Below are positions 8,998 through 22,069 of a stretch of DNA of 64,000 nt, piece after piece (within the stretch, counting starts at the first letter, position 1; the number at the start of each line of letters is the position of its first letter). Both the position numbers and the translations under genes were made by a program. The stretch is from NCBI RefSeq assembly GCF_001424165.1, contig NZ_LMOJ01000026.1, forward strand, positions 62,001 through 126,000, given 5' to 3'. Under the pieces are notes generated by a model, which saw only the letters and a list, made by a program, of their open reading frames with translations, was not told where the DNA came from and did no database searches. Source of the DNA: Massilia sp. Leaf139 (GTDB taxonomy: Bacteria; Pseudomonadota; Gammaproteobacteria; Burkholderiales; Burkholderiaceae_D).

Positions 8998-10335
8998 TTA
9001 AAATAATTCGTTGCGCCCGATGCTGGCGAACGCTTCGAAGTAATCGGGGAAGGTCTTGGCGACGCATTTCGGGTCGTTGATGCGCATGGCGTTGCCGCGG
9101 CGCGCCTTGCCGTCCAGGGCGGCCAGCGAGAAGCACATCGCCATCCGGTGGTCGTCGTAGGTATCGATCGTGGCCGGCAGCAGCTCCTCGGGCGGGGTGA
9201 TGCGGATGTAGTCCGCGCCCTCCTCCACCTCGGCGCCGACCTTGCGCAGCTCGGCCGCCATCGCCGCCAGGCGGTCGGTCTCCTTCACGCGCCAGCTGGC
9301 GATGTTGCGCAGCGTGCTGGGGCCGTCGGCGTACAGCGCGGCCACCGCGATCGTCATCGCCGCATCCGGAATATGGTTGAAGTCGGCGTCGATGGCCTTC
9401 AATACACCGGTTCCGCGCGCTTCGATCCAGTTCTCGCCGCGCGTCACCTGGGCGCCCATGCGTTCGAGCGCGTCGGCGAAGCGCACGTCGCCCTGGATGC
9501 TGTTCAAGCCCACGCCCTCGACCCGCACCGGCCCGCCGCCGATTGCGCCCGCCGCCAGGAAGTAGGACGCCGAGGAAGCGTCGCCCTCGACGTGGATGCT
9601 GCCCGGCGACACATACTTCTGGCCCGGCTGCACGGTGAACGAGGCCCAGCCGTTCTGCTCCACCGACACGCCGAAGCGGCGCATCAGGTTCAGGGTGATC
9701 TCGATATACGGCTTCGAAATCAGTTCGCCGACGACGTCGATCGTCACCGCATGCCCGCGCGCCATCAGCGGTGCGCTCATCAGGAGGGCCGTGAGGAACT
9801 GGCTCGACACGTTGCCGCGCACCGACAGGCGGTTGGCATGGATGTGGCCGCGGCGGATGCGCAGCGGCGGAAAGCCCTGCTCCCCCGTGTACTCGATCTG
9901 GGCGCCGATCTCGTTCAATGCGTCGACCAGGTCGCCGATCGGACGCTCGTGCATGCGCGAGACGCCGTGCAGGGTGTAGTCGCCGCCGATCACGGCCAGG
10001 GCCGCGGTGAGCGGCCGGATCGCGGTGCCCGCATTGCCCATGAACAGATCGGCCTCGTGGTTGGGCAGAGTGCCGCCATTGCCGTGTACGACGACGGTGC
10101 GTTCGTCGACCTCGTCCCATCCAATGCCGAGCGAGCGCAGCGCGCCCAGCATCACCATGGTGTCGTCGGAAGCGAGCAGGTCGTGGATCGTGGTCGTGCC
10201 TTCGGACAGCGCGGCCAGCAGGAGCGTGCGGTTCGAGATGCTTTTCGAACCCGGCAGGCGCACCGTGCCCTCGACGTGCATGACGGGCTCGAGGTCGATG
10301 TGCTGCGGGTAGTGCTTCGGTTTTTGCTGCGTCAT
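8998..10335 (-). CDS. aroA: 3-phosphoshikimate 1-carboxyvinyltransferase (EPSP synthase)
   Basis: A 445-residue enzyme of the shikimate pathway, which adds the enolpyruvyl group of PEP to shikimate-3-phosphate. It has the [20 protein letters not shown] motif near the N-terminus and [17 protein letters not shown] near the C-terminus. The ATG at 10335 overlaps the tyrA stop (ATGA), so translation is probably coupled. The open frame continues upstream, but the family start is [10 protein letters not shown]. Confidence 0.96.
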   Translation of the reverse strand: MTQQKPKHYPQHIDLEPVMHVEGTVRLPGSKSISNRTLLLAALSEGTTTIHDLLASDDTMVMLGALRSLGIGWDEVDERTVVVHGNGGTLPNHEADLFMGNAGTAIRPLTAALAVIGGDYTLHGVSRMHERPIGDLVDALNEIGAQIEYTGEQGFPPLRIRRGHIHANRLSVRGNVSSQFLTALLMSAPLMARGHAVTIDVVGELISKPYIEITLNLMRRFGVSVEQNGWASFTVQPGQKYVSPGSIHVEGDASSASYFLAAGAIGGGPVRVEGVGLNSIQGDVRFADALERMGAQVTRGENWIEARGTGVLKAIDADFNHIPDAAMTIAVAALYADGPSTLRNIASWRVKETDRLAAMAAELRKVGAEVEEGADYIRITPPEELLPATIDTYDDHRMAMCFSLAALDGKARRGNAMRINDPKCVAKTFPDYFEAFASIGRNELF

Positions 10336-11237
10336 TCTGGCTCTTCCTGAGTCGGGGCTGGAGGCTCGGCTGTCTCGATGGCCTCGCTCCATGCCCGGCG
10401 GGCGCGCTGCGCATTCGTATAGATGGCTTCCAGCCCCGGCCCGTCGTTCGCGGCGAGGCGTGCGCGCAATACTGTCAATTGTGCCAGATATGCATCGAGC
10501 TCGGTGAGGAGCGCGTCGCGGTTGGCCAGGCTGATGTCGCGCCACATTTCGGGCGAGGAGCCGGCGATGCGCGTGAAGTCGCGAAAGCCGCTGGCGGCGT
10601 ACTGGAACAGGCGATCCGCATGCGGCTTGTTGGCGATGTCGTCGACCAGGGCAAAGGCGAGCAGGTGCGGCAGGTGGCTCACCGCCGCGAATACCTGGTC
10701 GTGCTCTTCCGGCGCCAGCGTATGGATCAGCGCGCCGCACAGGCGCCAGGCGGCCGCCACCAGGCCGACGTCGCCCGCCGCGTTCTCCGGCAGCGGCGTG
10801 ACGACGACTTTCTTGCCCTGGTAAAGGTCGCTCAGCGCCGCATCCGGGCCGTTCGATTCGCGCCCGGCGATCGGGTGCGCCGGCACGAACTGCCTGACTT
10901 TGCCGCCCAGCGCCGCGCGCGCGGCGGCCACCACGTCGGCCTTGGTGCTGCCGGCATCGGTGACCACCGTGCCCACGTCCAGGTAGGGCGCCAGCGCAGC
11001 GAGAATGGTTCCGGTCTGTGCCACCGGCGCGGCGACCAGCACCAGGTCGGCGCCGGCCAGCGCATCTTCGAAGGAATCGGTGGTGCTGTCGACGATGCCC
11101 AGTTCCAGCGCGCGTGCCAGCGCCTCCTGCGAGCGCTCCATGCCGACGATCTGGCGCGCCGCGCCGGCCGCCTTCAGGGCCAGCGCGAACGAGCCGCCGA
11201 TCAGCCCGACGCCGACGACGACGACCTTGCCCAGCAT
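10332..11237 (-). CDS. tyrA: Prephenate dehydrogenase
   Basis: A 301-residue NAD(P)-dependent dehydrogenase that makes 4-hydroxyphenylpyruvate (or tyrosine from arogenate). The Rossmann motif GVGLIGGS is at 9-16, and the dimerisation/catalytic helices PAHPIAGRE and [10 protein letters not shown] are present. There is no chorismate mutase domain. The start abuts the hisC stop, and the stop overlaps the aroA start. Confidence 0.94.
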   Translation of the reverse strand: MLGKVVVVGVGLIGGSFALALKAAGAARQIVGMERSQEALARALELGIVDSTTDSFEDALAGADLVLVAAPVAQTGTILAALAPYLDVGTVVTDAGSTKADVVAAARAALGGKVRQFVPAHPIAGRESNGPDAALSDLYQGKKVVVTPLPENAAGDVGLVAAAWRLCGALIHTLAPEEHDQVFAAVSHLPHLLAFALVDDIANKPHADRLFQYAASGFRDFTRIAGSSPEMWRDISLANRDALLTELDAYLAQLTVLRARLAANDGPGLEAIYTNAQRARRAWSEAIETAEPPAPTQEEPE

Positions 11238-12341
11238 TTAAGCCAGCGCCTTCTTGAGCGCCTCGATGAAGGTGGCGTTCTCCTGCGGCAGGCCGATCGA
11301 CACGCGCAGCCACTGCGGCAGGCCATAGGCCGCGACCGGACGCACGATCACGCCCTGCTTGAGCAAGGCGAGATTGACGCGGGCGCCGGCGCCGTCGTCC
11401 TCGCCCACGCGCACCAGCACGAAGTTGCCGAAGGACGGCACGTACTCCAGGCCCAGCTCCTCGAAGGCGGCCGTCATCTGCTTGTAACCCTCGGCATTGT
11501 TGCGGGCGCCCTTTTCCAGGAAGGCCTTGTCGTTCAGCGCCGCGATCGCCGCTGCCTGGGCCAGCGAGTTGACGTTGAAGGGCTGGCGGATGCGGTTCAT
11601 CAGGTCGGTGACGTCCGGCTGGGCGATGGCGAAGCCGACGCGCAGGCCGGCCAGGCCGTAGGCCTTGGAGAAGGTGCGCGAGACGACCAGGTTCGGGTAC
11701 TTGCGCACCCAGTTGGCGGACTCGAACTGGTGCTCGGGCGCCAGGTATTCGTTGTAGGCCTCGTCCAGCACGACGATGACATTGGCGGGCACGCGCTGCA
11801 GGAAGGCTTCGATCTCTTCCGCGCCGATGAAGGTGCCGGTCGGGTTGTTCGGGTTGGCGACATACACCAGGCGGGTGTCGTCTTCGATGGCGGCCGCCAT
11901 CGCGTCCAGGTCGTGGCCATACTTCACGGCCGGGACGACGATCGCACGCCCGCCCACGCCTTGCGTCGCCAGCGCGTACACGGCGAAGGAATACTGCGAG
12001 AAGACGACCGACTCGCCCTTTTGCACGAATGCGTGGGCGGCGATTTCCAGGATGTCGTTGCTGCCGTTGCCCAGCGTGATCCAGTCGGCCGGCACGTCGT
12101 AGCGCGCCGCCAGCGCCGCCTTCAGTTCGAAGCCGTTGGCATCCGGGTAGCGGCCCAGATCCGCGGCGGCTTGCGCCATCGCGGCCTTGCTCGACTCGGG
12201 TACGCCGAAGGGGTTTTCGTTGGAAGCGAGCTTGACGATGTTGGCTTCATCTAAGCCGAACTCGCGGGCGACTTCAGCAATGGGTTTACCTGCCTGGTAA
12301 GGGGCGATGGCGCGAACGTACTCTGGACCGAATTTCGACAT
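11238..12341 (-). CDS. hisC: Histidinol-phosphate / aromatic aminotransferase
   Basis: A 367-residue fold-type I PLP aminotransferase. Visible motifs are [25 protein letters not shown] and [17 protein letters not shown], with PLP lysine K226. Its place between pheA and tyrA suggests it mainly transaminates aromatic keto acids, although its sequence type is HisC. Start [10 protein letters not shown] at 12341. It ends one base before the tyrA ATG. Confidence 0.93.
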   Translation of the reverse strand: MSKFGPEYVRAIAPYQAGKPIAEVAREFGLDEANIVKLASNENPFGVPESSKAAMAQAAADLGRYPDANGFELKAALAARYDVPADWITLGNGSNDILEIAAHAFVQKGESVVFSQYSFAVYALATQGVGGRAIVVPAVKYGHDLDAMAAAIEDDTRLVYVANPNNPTGTFIGAEEIEAFLQRVPANVIVVLDEAYNEYLAPEHQFESANWVRKYPNLVVSRTFSKAYGLAGLRVGFAIAQPDVTDLMNRIRQPFNVNSLAQAAAIAALNDKAFLEKGARNNAEGYKQMTAAFEELGLEYVPSFGNFVLVRVGEDDGAGARVNLALLKQGVIVRPVAAYGLPQWLRVSIGLPQENATFIEALKKALA

Positions 12342-12364
12342 GGGGCTGTTCTCAGGAATAAAAA

Positions 12365-13435
12365 TTAGAGGCCGACCGGGTAGGAACCCAGCAGCTTGAA
12401 AAAGGCGGCATTCCCGTGGAGTTCTTCCAGCGCCCGCGCGACGGCCGCATCCTGGCGGTGGCCCTCGACGTCGACATAGAAGTAGTACTCCCAGGTGCCG
12501 ATGCGCGCCGGACGCGACTCGAAGCGCGTCATCGACACGCCGTGGGTCGCGAGCGGCGCCAGCAGTTTGTACACGGCGCCGGCGGTGTTCGGCACGGCCA
12601 GCACCAGCGAGGTGCGGTCGCGTCCGGACGGGTTGGTTTGCAGGGTGCCGATGACGACGAAACGCGTGCGGTTGTGCGGGTCGTCCTGGATATGGGCCTG
12701 CACCACGCCCAGGCCATACTGCTGGCCCGCCATCTCGCTGGCGATCGCGGCCACGCTCGGATCCCGGCTGGCCATGACGGCCGCCTCGGCGTTGGAAGCG
12801 ACGGCGCGGCGCTCGACGTGCGGGTGGTGCAGGTTCAGCCAGACCTGGCACTGGGCCAGTGCCTGCGAGTGGGCGCAGACCACGCTCACGCCATCCATGC
12901 TGCCGGTCTTGCTCATCAGGCTGTGGTGCACGGGAATCGAGACTTCGCCGGAGATGACGGTCGTCGTCGCCAGCATCAGGTCGAGGGTGCGGTTGATCGC
13001 GCCCTCGGACGAGTTCTCGACCGGCACCACGCCGAAGTCGGCGGTACCGGCCTCGGTGGCGCGGAAGACCTCGTCGATCGAGGCGCAAGGCAGTCCTGCG
13101 ACGGCGCTGCCGAACTGCGCATAGACGGCCTGCTCGCTGAAGGTACCGGCCGGGCCGAGGTAGGCGACGGTGACGCGCTTTTCGAGTGCGCGGCAGGCCG
13201 ACATCACTTCGCGGAAGATGGTCTGCACGTCCTCGTTCTTCAGCGGGCCGGGATTGCGCTCGGCCACGCCGCGCAGCACCTGCGCTTCGCGCTCGGGGCG
13301 GAACACGGGGGCGTCGGTCTCGGCCTTCACGTGGCCGACTTCCTGGGCGATGCGGCCACGGCGGCTCAGCAGGTCGAGGATTTGGGCGTCGATCGCGTCG
13401 ATCTGTTCGCGCAGGGGGGTGAGTTTGTCTGTCAT
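12365..13435 (-). CDS. pheA: Bifunctional chorismate mutase / prephenate dehydratase (P-protein)
   Basis: A 356-residue fusion that makes phenylpyruvate. Residues 1-85 are an AroQ chorismate mutase (LREQIDAIDAQILDLLSRRG). Residues ~90-270 are prephenate dehydratase (VAYLGPAGTFSEQA; GVVPVENSSEGAINRTLD). The C-terminal ACT domain has the ESRPARIGTWEYYF Phe-binding motif, so feedback control is likely. It lies 23 bp before hisC. Confidence 0.96.
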   Translation of the reverse strand: MTDKLTPLREQIDAIDAQILDLLSRRGRIAQEVGHVKAETDAPVFRPEREAQVLRGVAERNPGPLKNEDVQTIFREVMSACRALEKRVTVAYLGPAGTFSEQAVYAQFGSAVAGLPCASIDEVFRATEAGTADFGVVPVENSSEGAINRTLDLMLATTTVISGEVSIPVHHSLMSKTGSMDGVSVVCAHSQALAQCQVWLNLHHPHVERRAVASNAEAAVMASRDPSVAAIASEMAGQQYGLGVVQAHIQDDPHNRTRFVVIGTLQTNPSGRDRTSLVLAVPNTAGAVYKLLAPLATHGVSMTRFESRPARIGTWEYYFYVDVEGHRQDAAVARALEELHGNAAFFKLLGSYPVGL

Positions 13436-13481
13436 GTTAGCTAATCAATGGCTGCTATTCGTTTGTTGGCGGGTGTGCACC

Positions 13482-13632
13482 GTAGGGTGGGCACCCCGTG
13501 CCCACGCGCAAACGTCGCATGGTGTTGGCCACGTTTTACGAAAAACCCGGTCAACACCATGCGAGCATCAGGCGTGGGCACGGAGTGCCCGGTGAAACCG
13601 TGGGCGAGGCCATTGGCCTCGCCCACCCCTAC
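13482..13632. repeat. REP-like cluster with large inverted structure
   Basis: This fills most of the serC-pheA gap. A GTAGGGTGGGC copy is at 13482-13509. GCATGGTGTTG (from 13517) is mirrored by CAACACCATGC (to 13562). A GCGTGGGCAC copy in the other direction starts at 13572. A perfect 12-bp stem, GTGGGCGAGGCC with its complement, is at 13600-13626, just past the serC stop, and may act as a terminator or RNA stabiliser. Confidence 0.75.
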
Positions 13633-14717
13633 CGCCCCGCAAACTCGTTCAAATAATCGACCAGGGCCTGCACCCCTTCGACCGGCATCGCATTGTAAAT
13701 GGACGCCCGCATACCCCCGACGGACTTGTGGCCCTTCAGCTGCAGCAGCCCGCGCGCCTTCGCGCCGGCCAGGAATTGTTCATTCAATGATTCGTCGCGT
13801 AAATAGAACGGAATATTCATGCGTGAGCGACATGAAACGTCCACGCGGTTGCTGTAGAAATCGTCGGCATCGAGCGCCGCGTAGAGCAGGCGCGCCTTTT
13901 CGATGTTGCGCGCCTCCATGGCCGCGACGCCGCCTTGCGCCTTCAGGTGCGCGAACACCAGGCCGGCGATATAGATCGCATAGGTCGGCGGCGTGTTGAA
14001 CATCGAGTCGTGCTCGGCCACGTTCTTCCAGTGGAAGGCGGACGGGCAAGTCGGCAGCGCGTAGTCGAGCAGGTCTTCGCGCACGATTACCAGCGTCAGG
14101 CCGGCCGGGCCGATATTTTTCTGCGCACCGGCGAAGATCACGCCGTACTGCGACACGTCGATGACACGCGACAGGATGTGCGAGGACATGTCGGCGACGA
14201 CCGGCACGCCGGCCGGCGCCTGCGGCACGAAGTTGTACTCGACGCCGTCGATGGTCTCGTTGGTGCAGACGTGCAGGTAAGCCGCATCGGCACTGAGTTT
14301 CCAGGTGTCGGGCGGCGGCACTGTCGTGAAACCGGCGGCCTCGCTGGAGGCGGCCACGTTCACCTGCGCATAGCGCGCCGCTTCCTTGATCGATTTACCG
14401 GACCATGATCCCGTGTGGATGAAGTCGACCGTCGCGGGCTGGCGCACGCGGCCCAGCAGGTTCAGCGGAATGATTGCATTCTGGCCCAATCCCCCACCCT
14501 GCATGAACAGGATCCTGTAGTTGGCCGGCACGGCCAGCAGTTCGCGCAGGTCGGCTTCGGCCTGTTTATAAATCGAGATGAATTCGGGGCCGCGATGGCT
14601 CATCTCCATCACCGACATGCCGCTGCCGTGCCAGTCGAGCATTTCGCTCGCTGCCTGCTGCAGCACTTCCTTCGGAAGCACCGCCGGGCCGGCCGAGAAA
14701 TTGAATACCTGGGTCAC
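13629..14717 (-). CDS. serC: Phosphoserine aminotransferase
   Basis: A 362-residue class V PLP aminotransferase for serine and pyridoxine synthesis. It starts with GTG ([14 protein letters not shown]) and has PLP lysine K200 in [17 protein letters not shown] lies about 11 nt before the GTG. It sits between gyrA and pheA, the conserved position. Confidence 0.96.
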   Translation of the reverse strand: MTQVFNFSAGPAVLPKEVLQQAASEMLDWHGSGMSVMEMSHRGPEFISIYKQAEADLRELLAVPANYRILFMQGGGLGQNAIIPLNLLGRVRQPATVDFIHTGSWSGKSIKEAARYAQVNVAASSEAAGFTTVPPPDTWKLSADAAYLHVCTNETIDGVEYNFVPQAPAGVPVVADMSSHILSRVIDVSQYGVIFAGAQKNIGPAGLTLVIVREDLLDYALPTCPSAFHWKNVAEHDSMFNTPPTYAIYIAGLVFAHLKAQGGVAAMEARNIEKARLLYAALDADDFYSNRVDVSCRSRMNIPFYLRDESLNEQFLAGAKARGLLQLKGHKSVGGMRASIYNAMPVEGVQALVDYLNEFAGR

Positions 14718-14759
14718 TGGCTTGCCTGCTCCTGTTAATGTTGGCTGTTCCGTTGCGGC

Positions 14760-15323
14760 TTACTTGCGCCGCGCGTCTTTCGGGATGACGGAGGCCAGGC
14801 GCTCCTTCACTTCGTCCTGGATCACCAGATTGACTTCCTGCGTCAGCTGCGGCAGCAGTCCCTGCAGCTTCAGCGCGGCCGGGCTCTTGTAGAAGACCAG
14901 CAGCTCGTCGATCTCGGCCGGCGTGAACTGGCGCGCATACATGGGCACGACGCGCTCCATGATGTCGTCCACCAGCTTCGGATCGGACAGCATGCGCTGG
15001 CCCGCCTGGACGTTCTTCTGGCTGTCGTTGACCGCGATGGCCAGCTCGGCCTTCTTCTGCTCCTGGGTCAGCTTCGTATTGCCGTTGATCCGGAGCGTCT
15101 GCGCCTGCAGCACGGCCTGAGGCATGGCGTTGGCCGTCTGCTGCAGGCGCGCGACCAGATGCTCGCGGTACTTCATGACCGTCAGCAGCTCGCGCACGTG
15201 TTGAAGGTGCTGCGCGGACTGCGCGGATTGCGCGATGGCGGGAGTCCCCGCCGCGGGCGCCTGGGCCAGCGCCGCTGCCGACCAGGCCAGCGCGCACATC
15301 GTTGCAACGAGACGTTTCATCAT
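14760..15323 (-). CDS. DUF2059 domain periplasmic protein
   Basis: About 187 residues with a signal peptide (MKRLVATMCALAWSAAALAQ). The DUF2059 signature is near the C-terminus (TPAEIDELLVFYKSPAALK...). It is entirely helical in appearance. Its function is not established. Two adjacent ATGs (15323 and 15320) follow AAGGTGG; the second has better spacing. It lies between gyrA and serC. Confidence 0.8.
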   Translation of the reverse strand: MMKRLVATMCALAWSAAALAQAPAAGTPAIAQSAQSAQHLQHVRELLTVMKYREHLVARLQQTANAMPQAVLQAQTLRINGNTKLTQEQKKAELAIAVNDSQKNVQAGQRMLSDPKLVDDIMERVVPMYARQFTPAEIDELLVFYKSPAALKLQGLLPQLTQEVNLVIQDEVKERLASVIPKDARRK

Positions 15324-15385
15324 CCACCTTCCGCTTGCCACTTCAAAAAACAAAAGGAGGGCAGCGCCCTCCTTCCTTCCCGCCC

Positions 15386-18001
<2,616 letters not shown>

Positions 18002-18399
18002 TGGGCGGGTCGACTGCTTTCAGGCTAATGGTTATGAGTTCCAACGGATGATTCTACCATGCACCTATACAGTGGGCGACATTTGCCGAAGTGACATCGA
18101 AGTCGTGTTTTCAAGCGATTGTTGATTTGACACATGCCCGTCATAAACTTCCGTCAAGCTAGCAATCTCTTCTAATGAGTTGTTGCGCAGAAACAACATC
18201 GATACTTCATGCACCACGATTGCGCAAACGCGGGTCGTGTGGATGTGGCGTATGTGGCAAAATGGCCGAGAAGTTAATTGCTTGTTTCACAATGCGAAAC
18301 GAACGCGGCAGCAAAAGGTGTTAATATTCTGCCTACGTTGTCGTGAATGGAAAAAGTTTCGCAGCGAAAAGATATAAAAACCCGAAAGGATCAAAAAAT
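18002..18399. other. Divergent intergenic region gyrA / ompA
   Basis: 398 bp without a convincing gene, more AT-rich than its surroundings. It must hold promoters for gyrA (minus) and the OmpA-like gene (plus). A TAGAAT at 18051-18056 on the minus strand and a TTAATATTC near 18319 on the plus strand are plausible -10 elements, but neither has a clear -35. No structured RNA was recognised. Confidence 0.5.
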
Positions 18400-19110
18400 A
18401 TGAAGAAGATTGCAACCCTCATGCTCGCGGTCTCGGCAGCGATGGCTGGCAGCGCGTTCGCACAGAGCGCACCTCCGTACGCGCCGCTGACGACCGACAT
18501 CCAGGCGAACAAGCCGTACAGCGCGTACGTCCAGGACAGCCGCGGCGTGATCGCGCGCGATCCTTTCGGCCTGTGCTGGCGTACCGGCTACTGGACCCCG
18601 GCCGACGCGGTTCCTGGCTGCGACGCGCCGCTGTGCGTCCCGCCTGAAAAACTCGAAAACGGCAAGTGCGTCGCTCCGCCGCCGCCACCTCCGCCTGCAG
18701 CGGCCCCTGCTCCGGCCCCTGCGCCAGCGCCGGCGCCAGTGCCGACCTCGGAAAAGGTGAGCTACTCGGCTGACGCCTTCTTCGATTTCGACAAGGCCGT
18801 CCTCAAGCCTGAAGGCAAAGCCTCGCTCGACGAGCTGACCTCGAAGCTGGGCGACATGAACCTGGAAGTCATCATCGCCGTCGGCCACACCGACTCGATC
18901 GGCACCGATGCCTACAACCAGAAACTGTCGATCCGCCGTGCCGAATCGGTCAAGGCCTACCTGCAGAGCAAGGGCATCGACGCCAACCGCGTCTACACCG
19001 AGGGCAAGGGCGAGAAGCAGCCTGTCGCTGACAACAAGAGCTCGGCTGGCCGCGCGAAGAACCGCCGCGTCGAGATCGAAGTCGTCGGTACCCGTACCCG
19101 CGCACAGTAA
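18400..19110 (+). CDS. Small OmpA family outer-membrane protein
   Basis: A 236-residue protein with a signal peptide (MKKIATLMLAVSAAMAGSAFAQ), a short N-terminal region with two cysteine pairs (FGLCWRTGYW; PGCDAPLCVP), a Pro/Ala-rich linker around residues 108-126, and a C-terminal OmpA peptidoglycan-binding domain (FFDFDKAVLKPEGK ... AKNRRVEIEVVG). It lacks the eight-strand barrel of E. coli OmpA, so it is a tether rather than a porin. GAAAGGA precedes the ATG. A strong terminator follows, so it is monocistronic. Confidence 0.9.
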   Translation: MKKIATLMLAVSAAMAGSAFAQSAPPYAPLTTDIQANKPYSAYVQDSRGVIARDPFGLCWRTGYWTPADAVPGCDAPLCVPPEKLENGKCVAPPPPPPPAAAPAPAPAPAPAPVPTSEKVSYSADAFFDFDKAVLKPEGKASLDELTSKLGDMNLEVIIAVGHTDSIGTDAYNQKLSIRRAESVKAYLQSKGIDANRVYTEGKGEKQPVADNKSSAGRAKNRRVEIEVVGTRTRAQ

Positions 19111-19124
19111 TCTCGTGAGGTAGC

Positions 19125-19153
19125 AAAAACCCCGCTCCGGCGGGGTTTTTTTT
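19125..19153 (+). terminator. Rho-independent terminator after the OmpA-like gene
   Basis: CCCCGC and GCGGGG pair across a TCCG loop, flanked by AAAAA and followed by eight T. It lies 15 bp past the stop. Confidence 0.92.
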
Positions 19154-19218
19154 CGTCCCTACCCATCCCGAGTATTTTGTCCGTCGCTTCCTGATATTTC
19201 CCGCTATTATTCCGACCT

Positions 19219-19920
19219 ATGACTACGAACGCCGACCCTCTCGAAATCAACAAGTTCAGCGAGCTGGCCCACCGCTGGTGGGATCCCACCTCCGAGTTCC
19301 GCCCGCTGCATGAAATCAACCCGTTGCGCCTGGAATGGATCAACGCGCGCGCGCCCCTGGCCGGCAAGCAGGTGATCGACATCGGTTGCGGCGGCGGCGT
19401 GCTGTCCGAATCGATGGCGAAAAAGGGCGCGAAAGTGACCGGCATCGACCTGTCGAAAAAGGCCCTGAAGGTCGCCGACCTGCACGGCCTGGAGTCGGGC
19501 GTCGAGGTGCGCTACAAGATGATCGCCGCCGAGGACATGGCGGCCGAGGAAGCGGGCCAGTACGACGTCGTCACCTGCATGGAGATGCTCGAACACGTGC
19601 CCGATCCGGCCTCGATCGTGCGCGCTGCGGCCGCCCTGGCGAAACCCGGCGGCAAGCTGTTCTTCTCGACCATCAACCGCAATCCGAAAGCCTACCTGCT
19701 GGCGGTGATCGGCGCCGAATACGTGCTGCGCATGCTGCCGCGCGGCACCCACGATTACGGCAAGTTCCTGACGCCGGCCGAACTGTCGCAATTCATGCGC
19801 GCCGCCGGGCTGCAAGTCGACGGCATGAAGGGCCTGACCTACAACCCGCTGACCAAGATCTACTCGCTCAACAACGACACCGATGTGAACTACATGGTGG
19901 CCTGCACCAAGCCTCTGTAG
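19219..19920 (+). CDS. ubiG: Ubiquinone O-methyltransferase
   Basis: A 233-residue SAM-dependent methyltransferase for both O-methylations in ubiquinone synthesis. SAM motif I is [12 protein letters not shown] (53-64), and the N-terminal [20 protein letters not shown] block is diagnostic for UbiG. It is followed at 47 bp by gph, the usual partner. Confidence 0.96.
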   Translation: MTTNADPLEINKFSELAHRWWDPTSEFRPLHEINPLRLEWINARAPLAGKQVIDIGCGGGVLSESMAKKGAKVTGIDLSKKALKVADLHGLESGVEVRYKMIAAEDMAAEEAGQYDVVTCMEMLEHVPDPASIVRAAAALAKPGGKLFFSTINRNPKAYLLAVIGAEYVLRMLPRGTHDYGKFLTPAELSQFMRAAGLQVDGMKGLTYNPLTKIYSLNNDTDVNYMVACTKPL

Positions 19921-19967
19921 TCAAGCCTCTGTAAGTGTAATTACGCCTTTTGAAGCCTTCCGATTCG

Positions 19968-20669
19968 ATGACCTCCCCTGCTTCCATCCAGGCACCGCGT
20001 GCCGTCCTGTTCGACCTCGACGGCACGCTGGCCGACACCGCGCCCGACCTTGCCGCCGCCGTCAACTGGCTGCGCACCGAGCGCGGCCTCGCGCCCACGC
20101 CTTACAGCGTGCTGCGCCCGACCGCCTCGGCCGGCGCCCGCGGCATGATCGGCGCCGCCTTCGGCCTGGCGCCGGGCGACGAGGGCTACGAGGAGCTGCG
20201 CGTCCAGTGGTTCGACCGCTACCAGCACCACATGGCGGAAGAGAGCACCCTGTTCGAGGGCATCGACGTCCTCCTGCGCGGCATCGAGGACGCCGGCATG
20301 GCCTGGGGCGTGGTCACCAACAAGCCGGCGCGCTTCACCGATCCGCTGATCCCGCAGATCGGCCTGGCGCACGCCGGCTGCATCGTCTCGGGCGACACCA
20401 TGCCGCACGCGAAACCGCACCCGGCGCCCCTGCTCGAAGGCGCGCGCCGCCTGGACATCTCCCCGGCCGACTGCTGGTATGTCGGCGACGACCTGCGCGA
20501 CATCGAAGCCGGCCGCGCGGCCGGGATGTCGACGGTGGCCTGCGCCTGGGGCTATTGCGGCGCGATCGAGCCGCAGACCTGGGGCGCCGACTTCCTGTGC
20601 GCCACGCCGCTCGACCTGCTCGACCTGCTGCGCAGCGTGGCCAGGACTCCTGTCGCGCTCGGCACCTGA
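19968..20669 (+). CDS. gph: Phosphoglycolate phosphatase (HAD family)
   Basis: A 233-residue HAD hydrolase that removes 2-phosphoglycolate. Motif I is FDLDGTLAD (nucleophile D16, acid D18), VVTNKP is motif II, and WYVGDDLRDIEAG is motif IV. The ATG at 19968 is preferred over a TTG 18 bp upstream. The position after ubiG supports Gph over other HAD phosphatases. Confidence 0.88.
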   Translation: MTSPASIQAPRAVLFDLDGTLADTAPDLAAAVNWLRTERGLAPTPYSVLRPTASAGARGMIGAAFGLAPGDEGYEELRVQWFDRYQHHMAEESTLFEGIDVLLRGIEDAGMAWGVVTNKPARFTDPLIPQIGLAHAGCIVSGDTMPHAKPHPAPLLEGARRLDISPADCWYVGDDLRDIEAGRAAGMSTVACAWGYCGAIEPQTWGADFLCATPLDLLDLLRSVARTPVALGT

Positions 20670-20784
20670 AGCGACAAGCTGCCCTTACATTTCATTACGA
20701 CTGAAACGGATTTCCGTCTACCGTGTAACCGAGGCATTCCGTAATCTGCATCCATCGACAACGCAACAACAGATGGAGCAGACC

Positions 20785-21432
20785 ATGAACACCACCGCCG
20801 CCACCACCCGCATGCATCCCCTGATGGCCACCGCAGCCGTGTCGGTGATCATCGTCAGCCTGACCGGCGCCGCCGCCATCACCGGCATGCTGCCCTCGTC
20901 GCGCAGCGCCCCGGAGCCGCAGGCCGTCATGGCCCCGACGGCCGCCGCGCCGCTGGCCCCGACCCAGCTGCAGGCGGCCATGCAGACCCAGGCGCAATAC
21001 GGCACCCAGCTCGCCGCCGCGCCAGTCCAAGCCGCACCGATGGTGGTCAGCGCCGCTCCCGGCACCACGACCTACGTGCAGACCGCCAACACCCCGGCCG
21101 CACCAGTCGTCATCGTCAAGCAGGAACCGGCCCCGGTCGTGAAGCAGGCCCCGGCACCGAAGCCGCGCGTCGTCGAGCGTGTCGTCGAGCGCCGCGTCGT
21201 CGAACACCGCCCTGCCCCGCAGCCGGTGCGTTACGAGGAACCGACCTACCGCCAGGCACCGGCCCCGGCGCCCGCCCAGCCGAACTATGTCGGCATCGGC
21301 ACCGGCGCCGTCATCGGCGGCCTGATCGGCAATCAGGTCGGCGGCGGCAACGGCAAGAAGCTCGCCACCCTGGCCGGCATCATCGGCGGCGGCTACCTCG
21401 GCAACGAAGTCGCCAAGCGCGCCGGGCAGTAA
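20785..21432 (+). CDS. Glycine-zipper (17 kDa antigen-like) envelope protein
   Basis: 215 residues. It has an N-terminal membrane/signal segment (PLMATAAVSVIIVSLTGAAA), a long Pro/Ala/Gln/Val-rich middle with a basic patch (RVVERVVERRVVEHRP), and a C-terminal double glycine zipper (GAVIGGLIGNQVGGGNGKK ... AGIIGGGYLGNEVAKR) as in Rickettsia 17 kDa antigen and SlyB relatives. It is probably membrane-associated; its role is unknown. GGAG lies 6 nt before the chosen ATG. Confidence 0.75.
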   Translation: MNTTAATTRMHPLMATAAVSVIIVSLTGAAAITGMLPSSRSAPEPQAVMAPTAAAPLAPTQLQAAMQTQAQYGTQLAAAPVQAAPMVVSAAPGTTTYVQTANTPAAPVVIVKQEPAPVVKQAPAPKPRVVERVVERRVVEHRPAPQPVRYEEPTYRQAPAPAPAQPNYVGIGTGAVIGGLIGNQVGGGNGKKLATLAGIIGGGYLGNEVAKRAGQ

Positions 21433-21492
21433 GCCAAGTTGTAATGGTTGCGGATCGCAAAACGTGACCGCAGATGTTGGCGGTTGCGTAAC

Positions 21493-21514
21493 GTAGGGTG
21501 GGCATGCCCACGCG
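21493..21514 (+). repeat. REP-like palindrome
   Basis: GTAGGGTGGGCATGCCCACG plus CG, the canonical form of the family, preceded by gcgtaac as in the 3240 copy. It is upstream of ssrA. Confidence 0.75.
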
Positions 21515-21652
21515 TGACGTGCCGCCGAATATCCCGTACGTTCATTTTGTCGCGCCAATCGCACAGCAGTTTGCAACAGTTCGTAACCCCACGGGCAAGC
21601 CGTACCGTGCCACTGCACACCGCCCGCGATTGGAGTACAATGGAGTTTCGTT

Positions 21653-22011
21653 GGGGGCGACCTGGTTTCGACGTGGGTTGCAAAGCAGCGCAGGGCATAC
21701 CGAGGACTGGTTACCTCGTAAATACATCCAGAAATCAATAACTGCAAACGATAACTCGTACGCACTCGCAGCTTAATTGCTGCTAGCTCTACACTACCTC
21801 GCCTCTGGGGTGGGCCGCAAGGCAAGTAGAGTCATTTACAGAGGCTAGGACTCAACCGGGTTACTTGGTTGCTTCCGAAATTTAAGGTAACTCGCTGGTA
21901 CGCAGGGTGCACATCCCCGTCGTGCCGGTCAAATTAAATGATAGTGCTAAGTATGTAGAACTGTCTGTAGAGTGCTTGCGGACGCGGGTTCGATTCCCGC
22001 CGCCTCCACCA
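21653..22011 (+). ncRNA. ssrA: Transfer-messenger RNA (tmRNA)
   Basis: A 359-nt one-piece tmRNA for ribosome rescue. The 5' end GGGGGCGACCTGGTTTCGAC pairs with CGCCTCC before ACCA at the 3' end. The tag-reading frame is at 21744-21776 and encodes ANDNSYALAA with a TAA stop, the typical betaproteobacterial tag with the AA degron. The T-arm GCGGGTTCGATTCCCGC is near 21984-22000. Small open frames over it (GGGNRTRV-type peptides) are artefacts. Confidence 0.97.
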
Positions 22012-22016
22012 CCGCA

Positions 22017-22065
22017 CAAAAAAAGACACCCCGCTGGCGAAAGCCAGCGGGGTGTCTTTTTTTGT
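22017..22065 (+). terminator. Rho-independent terminator of ssrA
   Basis: An 18-bp perfect stem (AAAAGACACCCCGCTGGC with its complement) closes a GAAA tetraloop and has T-runs after it. It starts 10 nt past the tmRNA CCA end. Confidence 0.95.
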
Positions 22066-22069
22066 GCGT

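Noticed and set aside
10336-11313. In-frame extension upstream of aroA through tyrA
   Set aside because: The family start at 10335 and the ATGA overlap with tyrA are clear; the extension is a shadow of tyrA.
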